From an uncultured Vampirovibrio sp. (GTDB lineage: Bacteria; Cyanobacteriota; Vampirovibrionia; Gastranaerophilales; Gastranaerophilaceae): a DNA stretch of 64,000 bases. Numbering within the stretch: position 1 is the stretch's first letter; every line of letters starts with the position of its first letter. The translations under genes were made by a program, and so were the position numbers. Below the pieces are notes generated by a model that saw nothing but the letters and a program-made list of their open reading frames with translations, did no database searches and was not told the origin of the DNA. This document shows positions 63,783 to 64,000 of this stretch, one piece after another. The DNA lies in contig CAJTXZ010000015.1 in NCBI GenBank assembly GCA_910583725.1, positions 1 to 64,000 on the forward strand, written 5' to 3'.

Positions 63783-64000
63783 AAAAACTCCTTTATTAAA
63801 ATATCATCAAAATGTTTAAAAATCAAGCTTAATTTTTTTTATAGATATTCAAGATTTATCCATCACTGCTTTTTAATTTCTCCAGTTTTAATGTTTAAGT
63901 GTAAAATTAATGTTTTAACAAAAGGACTTCAATCTTCTAAAATATTGTTTAAGTATTAAAGTTTCCTAAGCAATATACTAAAAAGATGCGGGTTATAATC

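Overview
The window is a low-GC bacterial chromosome segment carrying a diderm-type meso-DAP peptidoglycan pathway and many TTG starts. Its thiamine-phosphate synthase carries the extra N-terminal domain usual in cyanobacteria. Several proteins begin with a short PxF/NFTG-like motif. This fits best a gut-type member of Candidatus Gastranaerophilales (Vampirovibrionia/'Melainabacteria'), the non-photosynthetic sister group of cyanobacteria; this is an inference from content, not from a search.

Layout: 1-6.8 kb holds the end of a large ADP-ribosyltransferase-like toxin, a kinase-fold protein, a BlaI-type regulator, a TadE-like protein and a glycosyltransferase. 7-13.4 kb is a cell-division/cell-wall cluster (rsmH, ftsL-like, ftsI, murE, murA). 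13.4-18.6 kb has a sigma/anti-sigma pair, thiE, a MATE exporter and a GlcD-type oxidase. 19.4-26.5 kb is an accessory island: Kelch-type anchored proteins and an RTX lipase, bounded by a near-perfect 47-bp inverted repeat and a larger pair of ~155-bp direct repeats. 26.5-36 kb is housekeeping (kinases, rnpA-rpmH, proC, an oxidoreductase, then a tight wecG-like/split transketolase/ftsEX/HDOD operon), with a structured sRNA gene at 29.53-29.68 kb.

36-43.3 kb is a tandem array of four calpain-like cysteine proteases on the minus strand. It is followed by about 960 bp with no ordinary gene but with tiny cationic ORFs, then ruvB, an ion transporter, two more Kelch paralogues (one broken), secA, and a tRNA-Glu(CTC) with tandem repeats of its 3' end. 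52.7-63.1 kb carries a three-module membrane protein, a two-component system, a YeiH-family transporter, a Vat/CatB-like acetyltransferase between inverted repeats, tRNA-Ser next to an integrase fossil, a DtxR-like regulator and another membrane protein. tRNA-Lys(CTT) closes the window.

The housekeeping genes support envelope growth (rsmH-murA, ftsEX, secA). The accessory genes (ADP-ribosyltransferase, kinase-like protein, RTX lipase, four calpains, Kelch propellers) look like an interaction or effector repertoire that is duplicating and decaying. The least explained features are the three-hairpin sRNA with CCUCCACC loops, the inverted-repeat-bounded Kelch/RTX unit, and the cationic micro-ORF cluster upstream of the calpain array.
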